Assembly: GCF_028622875.1 (NCBI RefSeq)
Contig: NZ_CP117709.1
Span: 2,108,001-2,172,000, forward strand
DNA length: 64,000 nucleotides
From: Streptomyces sp. MMBL 11-1
Lineage (GTDB): Bacteria > Actinomycetota > Actinomycetes > Streptomycetales > Streptomycetaceae
Direction of reading: 5' to 3'
Position numbers and translations under genes: made by a program. Positions 7,989 through 17,774 of this stretch are shown here, in pieces. The first letter of the stretch is position 1. Every line of letters begins with the position of its first letter. The notes beneath the pieces are model-generated. The model was given only the letters and a program-made list of their open reading frames with translations, had not been told where the DNA came from and did not search any database.

Positions 7989-9368
7989 GTGCAAGCCCCT
8001 GTCAGAGCCGCGCTGAAGTCGATCGTCGGTGACGCCCACTACCGCGACACGGACGGCGATTTGGTCCCCTTCAGCCGGGACGCGACCCCCCTGTTCTCCG
8101 CCCGGCCCGACGCCGTGGTCTTCCCGGCCGACACCCATGAGGTGGCGGCCGTCCTGAAACTCGCCACCCGGCACGCCGTGCCGGTCATCCCGCGCGGCGC
8201 CGGCTCCAATCTGTGCGCGGCGACCGTCGCCCTGCGCGGCGGCATCGTCCTCGCCCTCACCCGCCTCGACCGCATCCTGGAGATCGCCCCGCCCGAACTC
8301 CTCGCCCGTGTCCAGCCGGGCGTCACCAGCACGGCCCTCGCCGACGCCGCCACCCGCGAGGACCTGCTGTGGGCACCCGACCCCGGCAGCCGCGCAGTCG
8401 CCACCATCGGCGGCACCATCGCCACCAACGCGGGCGGCCTGCGCGGCCTGAAGTACGGCGTCACCCGTGACTATGTCCTCGGCCTGGAAGCCGTCCTGCC
8501 CACCGGGGAGATCATCCGCACGGGCGGCAGACTCCACAAGGACGTCGCCGGCTACGACCTGACGCGGCTGCTGACCGGTTCCGAGGGCACCCTCGCCGTC
8601 ATCACCGAGGCCACCCTCGCGCTCCGGCCCGCGCCGCGCACCTCCGGCACCGGCGTCGCCTACTTCTCCGACCTGGCCACCGCGGGCCGCGCGGTCGCCG
8701 CGATCATCTCCGACGGCGTGCTGCCCGCCACCCTCGAATTCCTCGACCGGTCCTGCGTCCGCGCCGTGGAGGAGTTCGCCGGGCTGGGTCTGCGCACCGA
8801 CGCCGGGGCGCTCCTGCTCTTCGGCGACGACGGCGAACCCGACTCCGTCGCCCGGGTCATGGCCCGGATGAGCGACGCCTGCTCCGCCCAGGGCGCCCTG
8901 GAGGTCACCACCGCCGCCCGTATCGCCGAGGCCGAGGCGCTGCTCGCCGCCCGCCGCTGCGCGCTGCCCGCCCTGTCCCGGCTGGGCTCCCTCACCATCC
9001 TGGAGGACGCGACCGTTCCCCGCCCGCGCATCGCCGAGATGGTCGAGCGCATCGACCGCATCGCCGAACGCCACGACGTCACCATCGCCACCTTCGGCCA
9101 CGCCGGCGACGGCAACCTCCATCCGACCTGCGTCATCGAGTCGCGCGAGGACACCGAGTCCGTCGCCCGTGCCGAGCACGCCTTCGGAGAGATCTTCTCC
9201 GCCGCCATGGAGCTCGGCGGCACCATCACCGGCGAACACGGCGTCGGCGCGGCCAAGTTCCCCTATCTGTCCGCGCAGCTCGGCTCCGACCAGGTGTCGC
9301 TGCTGCGCCGGGTCAAGGACGCCTTCGACCCGGCCGGAATCCTCAACCCCGGAAAGCTGGGTTCATGA
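7989..9368 (+). CDS. FAD-linked 2-hydroxyacid dehydrogenase subunit (GlcD-like)
   Basis: 459 residues from the GTG at 7989, chosen because AGGAGG (7978-7983) sits 5 bases upstream; an earlier in-frame GTG at 7932 lies inside the hairpin. It is a VAO/PCMH-type flavoprotein: the FAD-binding segment has PRGAGSNL, PGSRAVATIGG and NAGGLRGLKYG, followed by GSEGTLAVITEA. The C-terminal cap carries TFGHAGDGNLH and TGEHGVGAAK, typical of GlcD and D-lactate dehydrogenases. It oxidises a 2-hydroxyacid (glycolate, D-lactate or similar) to the 2-oxoacid and passes electrons to the Fe-S subunit encoded next. The exact substrate is inferred only from context. Confidence 0.9.
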   Translation: MQAPVRAALKSIVGDAHYRDTDGDLVPFSRDATPLFSARPDAVVFPADTHEVAAVLKLATRHAVPVIPRGAGSNLCAATVALRGGIVLALTRLDRILEIAPPELLARVQPGVTSTALADAATREDLLWAPDPGSRAVATIGGTIATNAGGLRGLKYGVTRDYVLGLEAVLPTGEIIRTGGRLHKDVAGYDLTRLLTGSEGTLAVITEATLALRPAPRTSGTGVAYFSDLATAGRAVAAIISDGVLPATLEFLDRSCVRAVEEFAGLGLRTDAGALLLFGDDGEPDSVARVMARMSDACSAQGALEVTTAARIAEAEALLAARRCALPALSRLGSLTILEDATVPRPRIAEMVERIDRIAERHDVTIATFGHAGDGNLHPTCVIESREDTESVARAEHAFGEIFSAAMELGGTITGEHGVGAAKFPYLSAQLGSDQVSLLRRVKDAFDPAGILNPGKLGS

Positions 9369-9393
9369 ACGGCACCCCCGGAAGGCGGCACGC

Positions 9394-10530
9394 ATGACCG
9401 AGCGCGTCTTCGACCCCGAGCTCCTCTCCCGCTGCATCTCCTGCGGCTTCTGCCTGCCCGCCTGCCCGACGTACGCGGCCACCGGCGACGAGGCGTCCTC
9501 TCCCCGCGGCCGCATCAACCTGATGCGCGCCCTCCAGAACGGCGACCTCGACCCCTACGACCCGACCCTCACCGAACAGGCCTCCCAGTGCCTGGGATGC
9601 CGAGCCTGCGAACCGGTCTGCCCGGCCGGGGTCGAGTACGGCCAGCTTCTGGAGCAGTGGCGCGACCACCAGTGGAAGGGCCGCCGCCGGCCCCTGACCG
9701 CGCGTGCGCTGATGCTGGTGACGCGACTGCGCGAGGTGTTCCGCGTGATGGGTGCGGTGAGGCGGCTGCCGGGGGCTGTGCTGAGGAAGGCGCGGCGACC
9801 GCGTGCGCCCTCCACCGGGAACCCGGTGGGGGTCGCGACGCCGGAGGCCTCCCTGATGCTCGGCTGCTTCGAACAGGTGCTGTTTCCCGAGGTCAGCCGG
9901 GCCGCGCGGCAGCTGGTGCCGGGGATCGCGGCCCCCACCGGCCAGGGCTGCTGCGGCGCCCTGCACGCCCACAACGGCGACACGGCGGCCGGCGAACGCC
10001 TCGCCCACCGCCTCGGCGAGGACCTGCCCGGCATCATCGTCACCACATCCGGCGGCTGCGCGGCGCACCTGGCGTCGGTCCTGGGCCGGGACCGGGTGAA
10101 GGAGATCTCCGAACTGCTGGCGGAGCGGGGCGAGACGGACGAGCCCACGACACCGGCGGGCGAAGTGCGGGTGGACGGGCGTCGCGCCCGCGTCACCCTC
10201 CAGGACTCCTGCCACCTCCGCAACGGCCTCGGCGTCTGGAAGGAACCCCGCACCCTGCTCGGCCGTGTCGCCGACTACGTCGAACTGCCCTCCGCCGCGG
10301 GCTGCTGTGGGGCCGCGGGCACATACGCCCTGCTCAGGCCGCGCGAGTCCCGCCGCATCCTCGACGCCAAGATCCGCGAGATCGAAGCGGCCGGAGTGGA
10401 CTACGTCGTCGCCGTCAACCCGGGCTGTCTGCGCCAGCTCCAGACGGGCCTGCGCCGGGCCCGCTCCCGCGTCAAGGCCGTCCACATGGCCGAACTCCTG
10501 ACACAGGCGACGGACGACACCCACCACTGA
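9394..10530 (+). CDS. Fe-S electron-transfer subunit of 2-hydroxyacid dehydrogenase (GlcF-like)
   Basis: 378 residues from the ATG at 9394; the frame is open further upstream but that part overlaps the GlcD-like gene out of frame. Two 4Fe-4S motifs lie near the N terminus (CISCGFCLPACP and CLGCRACEPVCP), followed by two CCG domains containing GCCGALHAHN and GCCGAAGTYA. This is the layout of GlcF and LutA-like proteins, which take electrons from the flavin subunit and pass them to the quinone pool or another acceptor at the membrane. It lies 25 bases downstream of the GlcD-like gene, so the two are co-expressed. Confidence 0.9.
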   Translation: MTERVFDPELLSRCISCGFCLPACPTYAATGDEASSPRGRINLMRALQNGDLDPYDPTLTEQASQCLGCRACEPVCPAGVEYGQLLEQWRDHQWKGRRRPLTARALMLVTRLREVFRVMGAVRRLPGAVLRKARRPRAPSTGNPVGVATPEASLMLGCFEQVLFPEVSRAARQLVPGIAAPTGQGCCGALHAHNGDTAAGERLAHRLGEDLPGIIVTTSGGCAAHLASVLGRDRVKEISELLAERGETDEPTTPAGEVRVDGRRARVTLQDSCHLRNGLGVWKEPRTLLGRVADYVELPSAAGCCGAAGTYALLRPRESRRILDAKIREIEAAGVDYVVAVNPGCLRQLQTGLRRARSRVKAVHMAELLTQATDDTHH

Positions 10531-10566
10531 CCTGCACCTGCCATTTCCCTGTAGAAGAGGTAAGAC

Positions 10567-12015
10567 ATGCCCACCCCTTCACCTGCTCCTGCTGCTTCTT
10601 CGGCGGCCCATGCCGCGACGGAGGCAGCCGAGGCCGCCGCACCGTCGCTGGCCGCCCTCCCCCTCCCTGCGCGGGCCTCGCTGCTGCGGGGCCTGTCGCA
10701 GGCGCTCGGCGACAACGACGTCCACCTGGCGTCCGTGGCCGAGGACGAGACCCGGCTCGGCGTGGAACGCCTCAAGGGCGAGATCCGTCGCACCCGGGTG
10801 CAGCTCGAGATGTTCGCCGACGTGGTCGAGGACGGCAGCTACCTGGACGCGGTGATCGACCACGCCGACCCGGCGGCCCGGCCCGCGCCTCGCCCCGACA
10901 TCCGCCGCATGCTGGTGCCGCTGGGCCCGGTCGCGGTGTTCTCGGCGTCGAACTTCCCCTTCGCCTTCTCGGTCCTGGGCGGCGACACGGCGAGCGCGCT
11001 GGCGGCAGGCTGCCCGGTGGTGGTCAAGGCCCACCAGGGGCACCCCCGCCTGTCCGACCTGACCGCCGAACTCGCCGCGGACGTCCTGCCGGAGGGCGTC
11101 CTGACCCTGGTCCACGGCCGGGAGACGGGCCGTGCGCTGGTCACCGATCCGGCGATCCGCGCAGCCGGCTTCACCGGCTCCACCGCGGGCGGACGAGCCC
11201 TGTTCGACCTGGCGACGGGCCGCCCGGACCCGATCCCGTTCTACGGTGAGCTCGGCTCCCTCAACCCAGTGGTGGTGACCCCGGCGGCATGCGCCGCACG
11301 CGGCGCGGACATCGTGCGCGAGTTCGCGGCGTCGGCGACGCTCGGCCAGGGGCAGTTCTGCACCAAGCCGGGTCTGCTGTTCCTGCCGGCGGGCCATGGC
11401 CTGGACGACGCCCTGCGCAAAGAGTACGTGTCGAGGCCCCCGACACCCCTGTTGGGCGATTGGATCGCGAACGCCTACCGCACGACGCTCACCACTCTCG
11501 CCACACACCCGGCGGTACGGCCCCTGCACAACCCGCCCCACCCCGCGGAACCCCGCTACGCCGCCCCGGCCCTCCTCACCACGACGGCCGAGGCGCTGCG
11601 TACCTCCCCCGAGCTTCTGGAGGAATGCTTCGGCCCAGCCTCCCTGGTCGTCACCTACACCACCCACGAGGACGTGCTGGAGACCCTGCGCGCCCTCCCG
11701 GCGGGGCTCACAGCCACCATCCAGGGCGAGGAGGCCGAGGACGAGGATCTCTTCCACACCCTGACCAGCACTCTGCGCACCGGACGCCTCATCTGGAACG
11801 GCTGGCCCACCGGAGTCGCCGTCACCGCCGCCATGCACCACGGCGGCCCCTGGCCCGCCACTACCTCCCCGCTCCACACCAGCGTCGGCACCCGCGCGAT
11901 CACCCGTTGGCTTCGCCCGATCGCCTACCAGGACACCCCGGACGCATTCCTGCCTCCACCGCTCCAGCAGGGGAATCCGTGGGACATTCCGCGGGAGGTG
12001 AACCTCCCCAGCTGA
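10567..12015 (+). CDS. NADP-dependent aldehyde dehydrogenase (2-oxoglutarate semialdehyde / dioxovalerate type)
   Basis: A 482-residue ALDH-superfamily protein. The catalytic Cys265 lies in GQFCTKPG and the general base Glu228 in YGELGSLNP. The nucleotide-binding region reads ASNFPFAFSVLGGD and GFTGSTAGG. The SNFPFAFSV and QFCTKPG forms are typical of the KGSADH / 2,5-dioxovalerate dehydrogenase group, which ends the oxidative pentose and uronic-acid routes by making 2-oxoglutarate. An AGAAGAGG ribosome site lies before the ATG. It is the last gene of the catabolic series, 36 bases after the GlcF-like gene. An alternative role as an aldehyde (for example glycolaldehyde) dehydrogenase supplying the hydroxyacid oxidase is possible. 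Confidence 0.88.
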   Translation: MPTPSPAPAASSAAHAATEAAEAAAPSLAALPLPARASLLRGLSQALGDNDVHLASVAEDETRLGVERLKGEIRRTRVQLEMFADVVEDGSYLDAVIDHADPAARPAPRPDIRRMLVPLGPVAVFSASNFPFAFSVLGGDTASALAAGCPVVVKAHQGHPRLSDLTAELAADVLPEGVLTLVHGRETGRALVTDPAIRAAGFTGSTAGGRALFDLATGRPDPIPFYGELGSLNPVVVTPAACAARGADIVREFAASATLGQGQFCTKPGLLFLPAGHGLDDALRKEYVSRPPTPLLGDWIANAYRTTLTTLATHPAVRPLHNPPHPAEPRYAAPALLTTTAEALRTSPELLEECFGPASLVVTYTTHEDVLETLRALPAGLTATIQGEEAEDEDLFHTLTSTLRTGRLIWNGWPTGVAVTAAMHHGGPWPATTSPLHTSVGTRAITRWLRPIAYQDTPDAFLPPPLQQGNPWDIPREVNLPS

Positions 12016-12315
12016 CGAGCGCGTGCACGGCGGGCAGAAAGGCGCCGACGAGGTCGACGAGGCCTGATGTCTCCATCTGAGTGCGGTTTCAGGTCCGCGG
12101 TCTGTTGGCGGGACAGCAGTCCGGCGATGGCCTGGACGGTGACGTTGTTGTGTTCGCGGCGGGCCCGCACCCGCCGGTTCCTCAGATGAGGGCTGCCGTG
12201 TCCGACACCGATACGGCGTGAGGAATGGGCTGTGCACTGACACGCTGCGACAGCGGGCCCGTACCGCACGGTCCGCGGCTGGTACCGCACGGAAAACCGC
12301 CGTGAGATCCACGTA
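12016..12315. other. Gene-free stretch between the catabolic locus and the tRNA island
   Basis: About 300 bases with codon use unlike the neighbours. Short frames exist on the minus strand but none has a convincing start, ribosome site or recognisable product. This is probably the original chromosomal flank beyond the tRNA terminator before island insertion. Confidence 0.4.
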
Positions 12316-12399
12316 TCCCCAGGTCAGAACGATTCTGCCTGGGGACGCTCGGTGGGGCGGGTGGGACTCGAACCCATTCAAGTGACGCCTCTCACCTGC
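12316..12399 (-). repeat. Attachment-like repeat copy A (tRNA 3' fragment plus terminator)
   Basis: The 61-bp core 12316-12376 repeats the 3' end of the CAT tRNA (T-arm, acceptor strand, discriminator) and its terminator hairpin; it differs from the intact locus at one base. A further 23 bp (to 12399) are identical to copy B but replace the rest of the tRNA. This has the form of an att site left at the distal end of an inserted module. Confidence 0.8.
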
Positions 12400-12474
12400 A
12401 GCTTTACCAAAGGGACCGATTTATACCCCCGCTTCGATCCGGTTGCGTCCTGCTTGATCCGGCTCGATCGGGAA

Positions 12475-12496
12475 TGGTGCAGCGTTCGCTGCACCA
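12475..12496. repeat. Palindrome in module-1 left end
   Basis: 10-bp arms TGGTGCAGCG / CGCTGCACCA around TT. It lies about 80 bp inside the module next to copy A, and its GTGCAGCG motif recurs in the palindrome at 18368-18395. The flank also has two GATCCGG units, as does the flank of copy B. Confidence 0.6.
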
Positions 12497-12499
12497 CTT

Positions 12500-12741
12500 T
12501 GCCAGCGCCTCTCAGGGGTCAAGGTTCCGAGCACTCCCCCGGCCTGACCTCGCCAAAGCGGCAGTCGTTCGGTCAGCATGGCGCAGCCGGACAGTGGGCG
12601 GGCGCGGCGGAAACCTCAGCAACCACAGTCAGCCTTGCCGCGAGGCGCCAAGCTCGTTACTGGGTCGTCGGCGGCCTCGTCTCCGGTCAACACATCGCCC
12701 CACGCCCCCGGACGATCGCGCATCAGGGCGTCAAACGCCAG
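12500..12741. other. Gene-free module-1 left interior
   Basis: No convincing gene is seen between the attachment-like copy A and the terminators of the lipoprotein gene. Frames here lack codon bias and recognisable motifs. Confidence 0.35.
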
Positions 12742-12798
12742 GCCCGGGCCGGCTCGTGTCCGGCCCGGGCTGCCAGGCCCCGGGCCTACGGCCCGGGG
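12742..12798. terminator. Two tandem hairpins downstream of lipoprotein gene
   Basis: Hairpin 1 (12742-12770) has 11-bp arms GCCCGGGCCGG / CCGGCCCGGGC and a 7-nt loop. Hairpin 2 (12778-12798) has 9-bp arms CCCCGGGCC / GGCCCGGGG and loop TAC. Both lie just past the minus-strand lipoprotein stop at 12823 and would end the RHS-lipoprotein transcript. Confidence 0.65.
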
Positions 12799-12822
12799 AA
12801 CCTGTCGAGGCGTCCGAAGTGG

Positions 12823-13260
12823 CTACGGGTTCTTCTTCTTGAGCTCGTAGCCGTACGGCTTGTCGACGTTCGTGCTGAAGAAGAGCACCTGGGGCGGACC
12901 GTCCTCGGCGACCATGAGGACGGCCATCTGGTCAGCGTCCGCGAACGAGCCGCCGGCGTCGATCCTCAGTTGCAGTCTGTCCTCGTCGCTGTCATCCACA
13001 TTCCAGGTTCCCGAGCCCGCGACCCTGTCCTCGGTGGGCGGCTCGCCGAAAGCGAAGCCGACGGACTCGGTGGGGATCCCCTTCATGCTGAACCGGCCGT
13101 CGGCCTGGAACTCGACCCGGCCGCCGCCGCTCCCGGTCCAGACTCCCGGCAGCCCGTCGGGGTCCACGGCCGTGGTGCCGGCCGTGGAACACCCGCTCAG
13201 GGTCACCGCGAGCCCCAGAGCCACGAATATGGCGGCGAATCGCCCTCTTCCTACAGACAT
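12823..13260 (-). CDS. Small lipoprotein encoded directly after the RHS gene (possible immunity protein)
   Basis: 145 residues from the ATG at 13260, chosen because the encoded MSVGRGRFAAIF leader plus LSGC lipobox (Cys24) makes a clean lipoprotein signal; the frame extends further upstream only as antisense-like sequence. The mature part is small and beta-rich (LPGVWTGSGGG, WNVDDSDED) and ends in a Lys-rich tail, recalling lipocalin-like folds. The start lies 13 bases after the RHS stop with a GGAAGC ribosome site, so the genes are coupled. In polymorphic-toxin loci the gene immediately after the toxin often encodes immunity. That role is inference; I do not recognise a named family. Confidence 0.75.
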   Translation of the reverse strand: MSVGRGRFAAIFVALGLAVTLSGCSTAGTTAVDPDGLPGVWTGSGGGRVEFQADGRFSMKGIPTESVGFAFGEPPTEDRVAGSGTWNVDDSDEDRLQLRIDAGGSFADADQMAVLMVAEDGPPQVLFFSTNVDKPYGYELKKKNP

Positions 13261-13273
13261 GCTTCCGGCCCGC

Positions 13274-16200
13274 CTACTTGTAGATCGTCTCTTGCCAACG
13301 GATATCGACCCGGTAACCGGCGAAGTAGCCTCCCGTGTACTGGGGGGTTCCGTTGAAGACCTTCTGCCACTTCCCCTGCATCGGCACGAACGATTCGTTG
13401 TCAATGTCCGTCCACGCCTCGTACTTCACCGTGAGCGTGCTGCCCTTGCTCTCGGTGATCTTGTACGTGAGGTCGTAGGAGCCGAGCACTCCCTGGGCTT
13501 CCCGGTCGTCCTTCCCGACGAGCAGGCCACCGAAGTCAGAAGCGTACACACTGGCCATCTGGGCCAGGTTGAGATCGTCTCCGTCGGAGTTCTTGGTGAC
13601 GCTGTACTTCTTCTCGCCCACGGTCCTCCCCTTCTCCCGGAACTGATCGGCCACGTACTCCCGCGCGTCCTTCATGCTGGTGCTCTTGATGAGACTCTGG
13701 GTCAACTCGTCGTCGCCGTCATAGGCGACATCCGGGATCCTGTTGTTCAGCTCAGGGCTGCCCCAGGCCCAGCGGAACGCGAGCGACCACGGGCCGTCGC
13801 TGTTGACCTTGCCGTCACCCCCGTGCTCGTTGTTCACGAGACTGCCCGACGGCAGATGGCACATGGCCTGTGCCTCCATGAACATCTTCTGCAACTTCTG
13901 CATCTCGGGGCTGACCGGACCGGTGAACAGCAACGGCATGGGGTCAGGACCCATGAGCAGCGGCGGCTGCTGCACCAGCGGCAGGGTCGGAATGCCGGTG
14001 TAGCCGAGCGGGCCGCTCCAGGACGTGCCCGAAGTACCGGTGCTGCTGGCGCCCCACAGCGGCGGGGAGACGGTCTCCTCCACCTTCTCCGCCCCGGACG
14101 GGCAGTCCACGCCCATGGTGCAGGAGAAGCTGCCCCGCCCGGACGGGTCGGAGAGGGTAACGGGGTTGTTCTCGGAGTAGCCGTATCCGGCGAGTGACTG
14201 GTGCTTCTCCGGTTCGAGCAGCGGGTCGGCGCTGATGAACCGGCCCAGCTCCGCGTCGTACTCACGGGCGTCGAGGTGGGTCAGACCGGTGGACCGGTCG
14301 CGTGTCTTGCCCAGGAAGGACCGGTCGTCCACCCAGGACCCGACGGCGCCCGCCCGCTCCACGCCGAAGGCGGTCAGATAGCGCTTGGTCACCGCCTGTG
14401 TGTCGGACGCGATGGCGGCCAGGCTGGAGGTGCCGTGCTGGTCACCGGCCAGGTAGAAGAGCTTGTTGGCGCCGCTCTGGTTGGTGCGCACGGCGACGGA
14501 CAGCTCGGTCGATCCGTAGAAGCGCTGGGCCCAGAAGGTGCCGTCGCTCTTGAGATGCAGCTCGGTGGCGCCGGCGTACAGCACCCGCTCGCCGTTCTTC
14601 TCGCCGCGGATGAGGAGGTTGCCGTCCGCGTCGTAGAGGTAGTCAGTGGTGCGGTCGCCCTCCGTGAGCTTGGCGAGCTTGCCCTCGGCGCCCCATTCCA
14701 GGACCTGCTTCCCGGCCGCTCCCGGGCGTGAGTCCGTGTTTCCCGCGCCGTCGTAGGTATAGGAGCGCTCGGGCTGGGTGCAGTTGCCCTGGGCGCTGAC
14801 GCCGGCGAGGGTGTGCGGCTGCTTGTCGCCGCCCCGGTAGCAGTAGGTGTCGGTGGTGTCCCCGCCCGGCTTGTGCTGGGTCTCCGTCTTGCGCTGTCCG
14901 GCCGTGTCGTAGGTGTACCCCGTCCAGTACGGCGCGGGTCCCGACAGCTTCGTCGCGTCGCGGGGGTCCGAGCACTTCTGCGAGGAGGGGGTCCACGCCT
15001 CGGTCAGGCGGCGGAAGCCGTCGTAGGCGAAGCACTGGGCGTCCGCCTTTCCGGTGCCGCCCAGGGTGGTCGGGTCCGCGATGGCGGTGACGTTCCCCGC
15101 CTGGTCGTAGCTGTAGTTGAGGTCCTGCAGCATGTACGGGTGGGTCTGGTCCGTGACGTGGCTGCGGGTGATGCGGCCGGTGCCCTCCTCGTAGGTGTGG
15201 GTGACGTAGGCCTTCTTGTGCGCCTCGGTGTTGGCCACCCCCAGGATGAGCTGTTGTGGCTGGCCGAGGGCCGAGTAGTCGGTGTCGAGCAGGTAACCGG
15301 TGCTGCCGACGACGGACTTGACCTGCCCGAGGGCGGTGTAGCCGTACTCGATCACCTCCGAGGGCAGCCCGCCGAGCGCCGGTTCCTTGGTGTTCTGGCG
15401 CGTCCCGTCGTTGTTGTAGGCGCTCGTGGAATCGATGGTCGCCGGGGCGCCCGCCTTGACCAGCGGGTCGTCGGCCGGCAGCTTGATCCGGCTGCTCAAC
15501 GGGCGGTCGAGCGTGTCGTACGTGAGGACCTCACGGGTGTACGCCTGACCGGCCTTGCCGCCGACGTACCGGATCGACGAGGACGGCTTGCCCTTGATCA
15601 CCCCGTCGTAGAGGTGCTCGGTGAGTCGCTTCGCGTCGGTCTCGGCACCGTCCCAGGTGCCGGTGATCCGGCCGATCTCGTCGTACTTCGTCAGCACCGA
15701 CCGCTGGCGGGCGTCCGTGACCCGGATCGCCTGGTCGAGCTTGTTGTACCCGGTCGTCGCCCGGCCCTTGTCGGGATCCACGGCGGCGGTCTGGCGGCCG
15801 AACAGGTCGTACTCGTAGCTCCAGCGGGCCTTGTCCGGACCGGTGAAGACGCTCGTCTTGCCGTCGAGGGTGTACTCCGTGGCTGCCGAGGTGTAGGGGA
15901 CGCCCAGGCCGCCCCCGTACGCGGGGTCGGTCGGCTGCTGGCCCGCGTACGTGCGGGTCTCGGTCTTTTGGCCGCGGGCGTCGACGATCACCCGGTTCGC
16001 GGTGCCTCCGGCCAGGGCACTCGTGCCGGTGGAGTCACCGGTGTGTTCGGTGGCCGTCGTCCAGCGCTTGACGCCGAAGAAGAGCACCGACCTCGACGTC
16101 TCCCGTTCGGCGCCGTCGAAGACGATCTCGGTCTGGGTGGGCGACTCGCCGTACTCCGCGCGTGTGTACGTGCCGTTGGGCGCCGCCGTGCTGTCGTAGA

Positions 16201-17758
16201 TGTCCGCATGCGTCTCGTAGGCCAGGCTTCGGGAGTCGTAGCGGGTGTCCGTGAGCAGCCGGCCTCCCTGCGGGGTCGGCGACTGGGTCTGGAGCGGCCG
16301 CAGCAGCGCGTCGTAGATCGTGTACGTGGTGTTGTAGCTGACCCCGTCCTTCTTCAGCACCGCCGTCGAGACCGCCGACGGCTTGCTGTTGCTGAGTGCA
16401 TAGCGGAACTTCTGGCTCGGGCTCTCGCCCGCCGCCCGGTTCCGGTTGGGGAGCCAGACGCCCGTCAGCCTGCCGATGGCGTCGTACGTCAGCTCCGTCT
16501 TGCGGGAGTTGGCGTCGTACGTGCGCAGCGGCACCCCGCGCCGGGCGTCGAAGAACGTCGACGTCTTGAAGCCCTTGGCGTTGGTGACCACGGTTCCGGT
16601 CAGCGGGCCCGCGGTGGTCGGGGTGTAGCCGGTCACCGTCGACTTGTCGTCGGCGTCGGTGACGGTCAGGGCACGTCCGAGCGTGTCGTAGGACGTGGTG
16701 CCGGTCTTCTGCCAGACGGGGGCGTCGGCCGCGGTGTAGGAGGCGGCGCGTCCCGACCAGGTCGGCAGGCCCTTGGAGGGCTTCTGCGTGGCGGACCAGG
16801 CAGCGCCGTCGTACGCGATGGCCGAGTCGGTCAGGACATCTCCGCGCCGGGAGGAGTCGGCCGGCAGGTCCAGGGACGCGTCGGTCGTCGCGCAGGTCCG
16901 CCCCACCGTCCGGGTACGCAAGACCAGGCTCGTGATGCCGGAGTCGTCGCTGCGGGCGAACCAGGTGCGGGTGCAGATCTCGTCGCCGCTCTTCGCGTCG
17001 TCACCGTTGTCCTGCACCTGGTACGGCATGCCGTACTCGTCGTGGTCGGTGGAGACGGTCCGGGCGCGCCAGGACTTGGGAGCGGTCAGATAGGTGTACG
17101 TGGTGGTCTTCTGCGTGCGGACGTAGCGGGCCACGTGGTCGCCCGCGCCGGGCACGTCCTGGCGTGCGGTCTCCTTCTGCCACGGCTGGTTGACCACCAC
17201 GCCGATCGGGGAGCTCCCCGCGTAGGTGATCCGCTGTCGCAGCTGCCCGCCGAAGGCCCCGGAGTCGGTCGTCGTCGCGAGGTTCAGGCCGGTGACCGGA
17301 AGCGCGGGTGTGCTCACGGACTTGGTGGTGCCGTCCTTGTTGGCGTCACCGTCCATGCCCTGGAGGTAGAGGGAGACCACCTTCGAACGCGTGGTGTCCT
17401 TGGCGCCCTTGAGAACGGTGACCTGGCGGTATCCGCGCCAGTCCGACCAGGTGCGCTCGTCCTTGGGGGTGAAGGGCGAGTCGCTGTAGTGCCAGGCGGC
17501 TCCGCTGTAGAGGTACTCCTGCTCGACCGTGTCGTTCTGTCCGGCCGGGTCGGACGTCACCACGGCCACCACGCGGTACTTGTGGAACCAGTCCACGGAC
17601 GCCACCGAGGAACCGTTGATGTTCCAGAACTGCGGGAAGCAGTTACGGGTGTTGGTGTCCTCGGGCTTGCCGAGGACCTCGCTGCGGACGCACTCGGGCG
17701 CCGACATCGTGACGGTAGTGACCGCCCCCGGCTCCGGGTATGCCGGCCATTGCCTCGA
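13274..17758 (-). pseudogene. RHS/YD-repeat polymorphic toxin gene, truncated at its 5' end
   Basis: The ATG at 17707 would give 1477 residues. The frame is open about 17 codons further (reading WPAYPEPGAVTTVT, family-like residues) to an in-frame TGA near 17774. YD repeats run through most of the protein, and the RHS core motif (REYDAELGRFISADPL ... NPVTLSDPSGRG) lies near residues 1140-1190. The last ~285 residues (about 13274-14130) form a distinct tip. Full-length Streptomyces relatives, as I recall them, have a signal peptide and several hundred residues upstream of this point. None of that is present, so export is unlikely and the gene is probably a displaced 3' cassette. The reading frame through 1477 codons is otherwise intact. 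A lipoprotein gene follows. Confidence 0.85.
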
Positions 17759-17774
17759 TCGACGACGTCAACGC

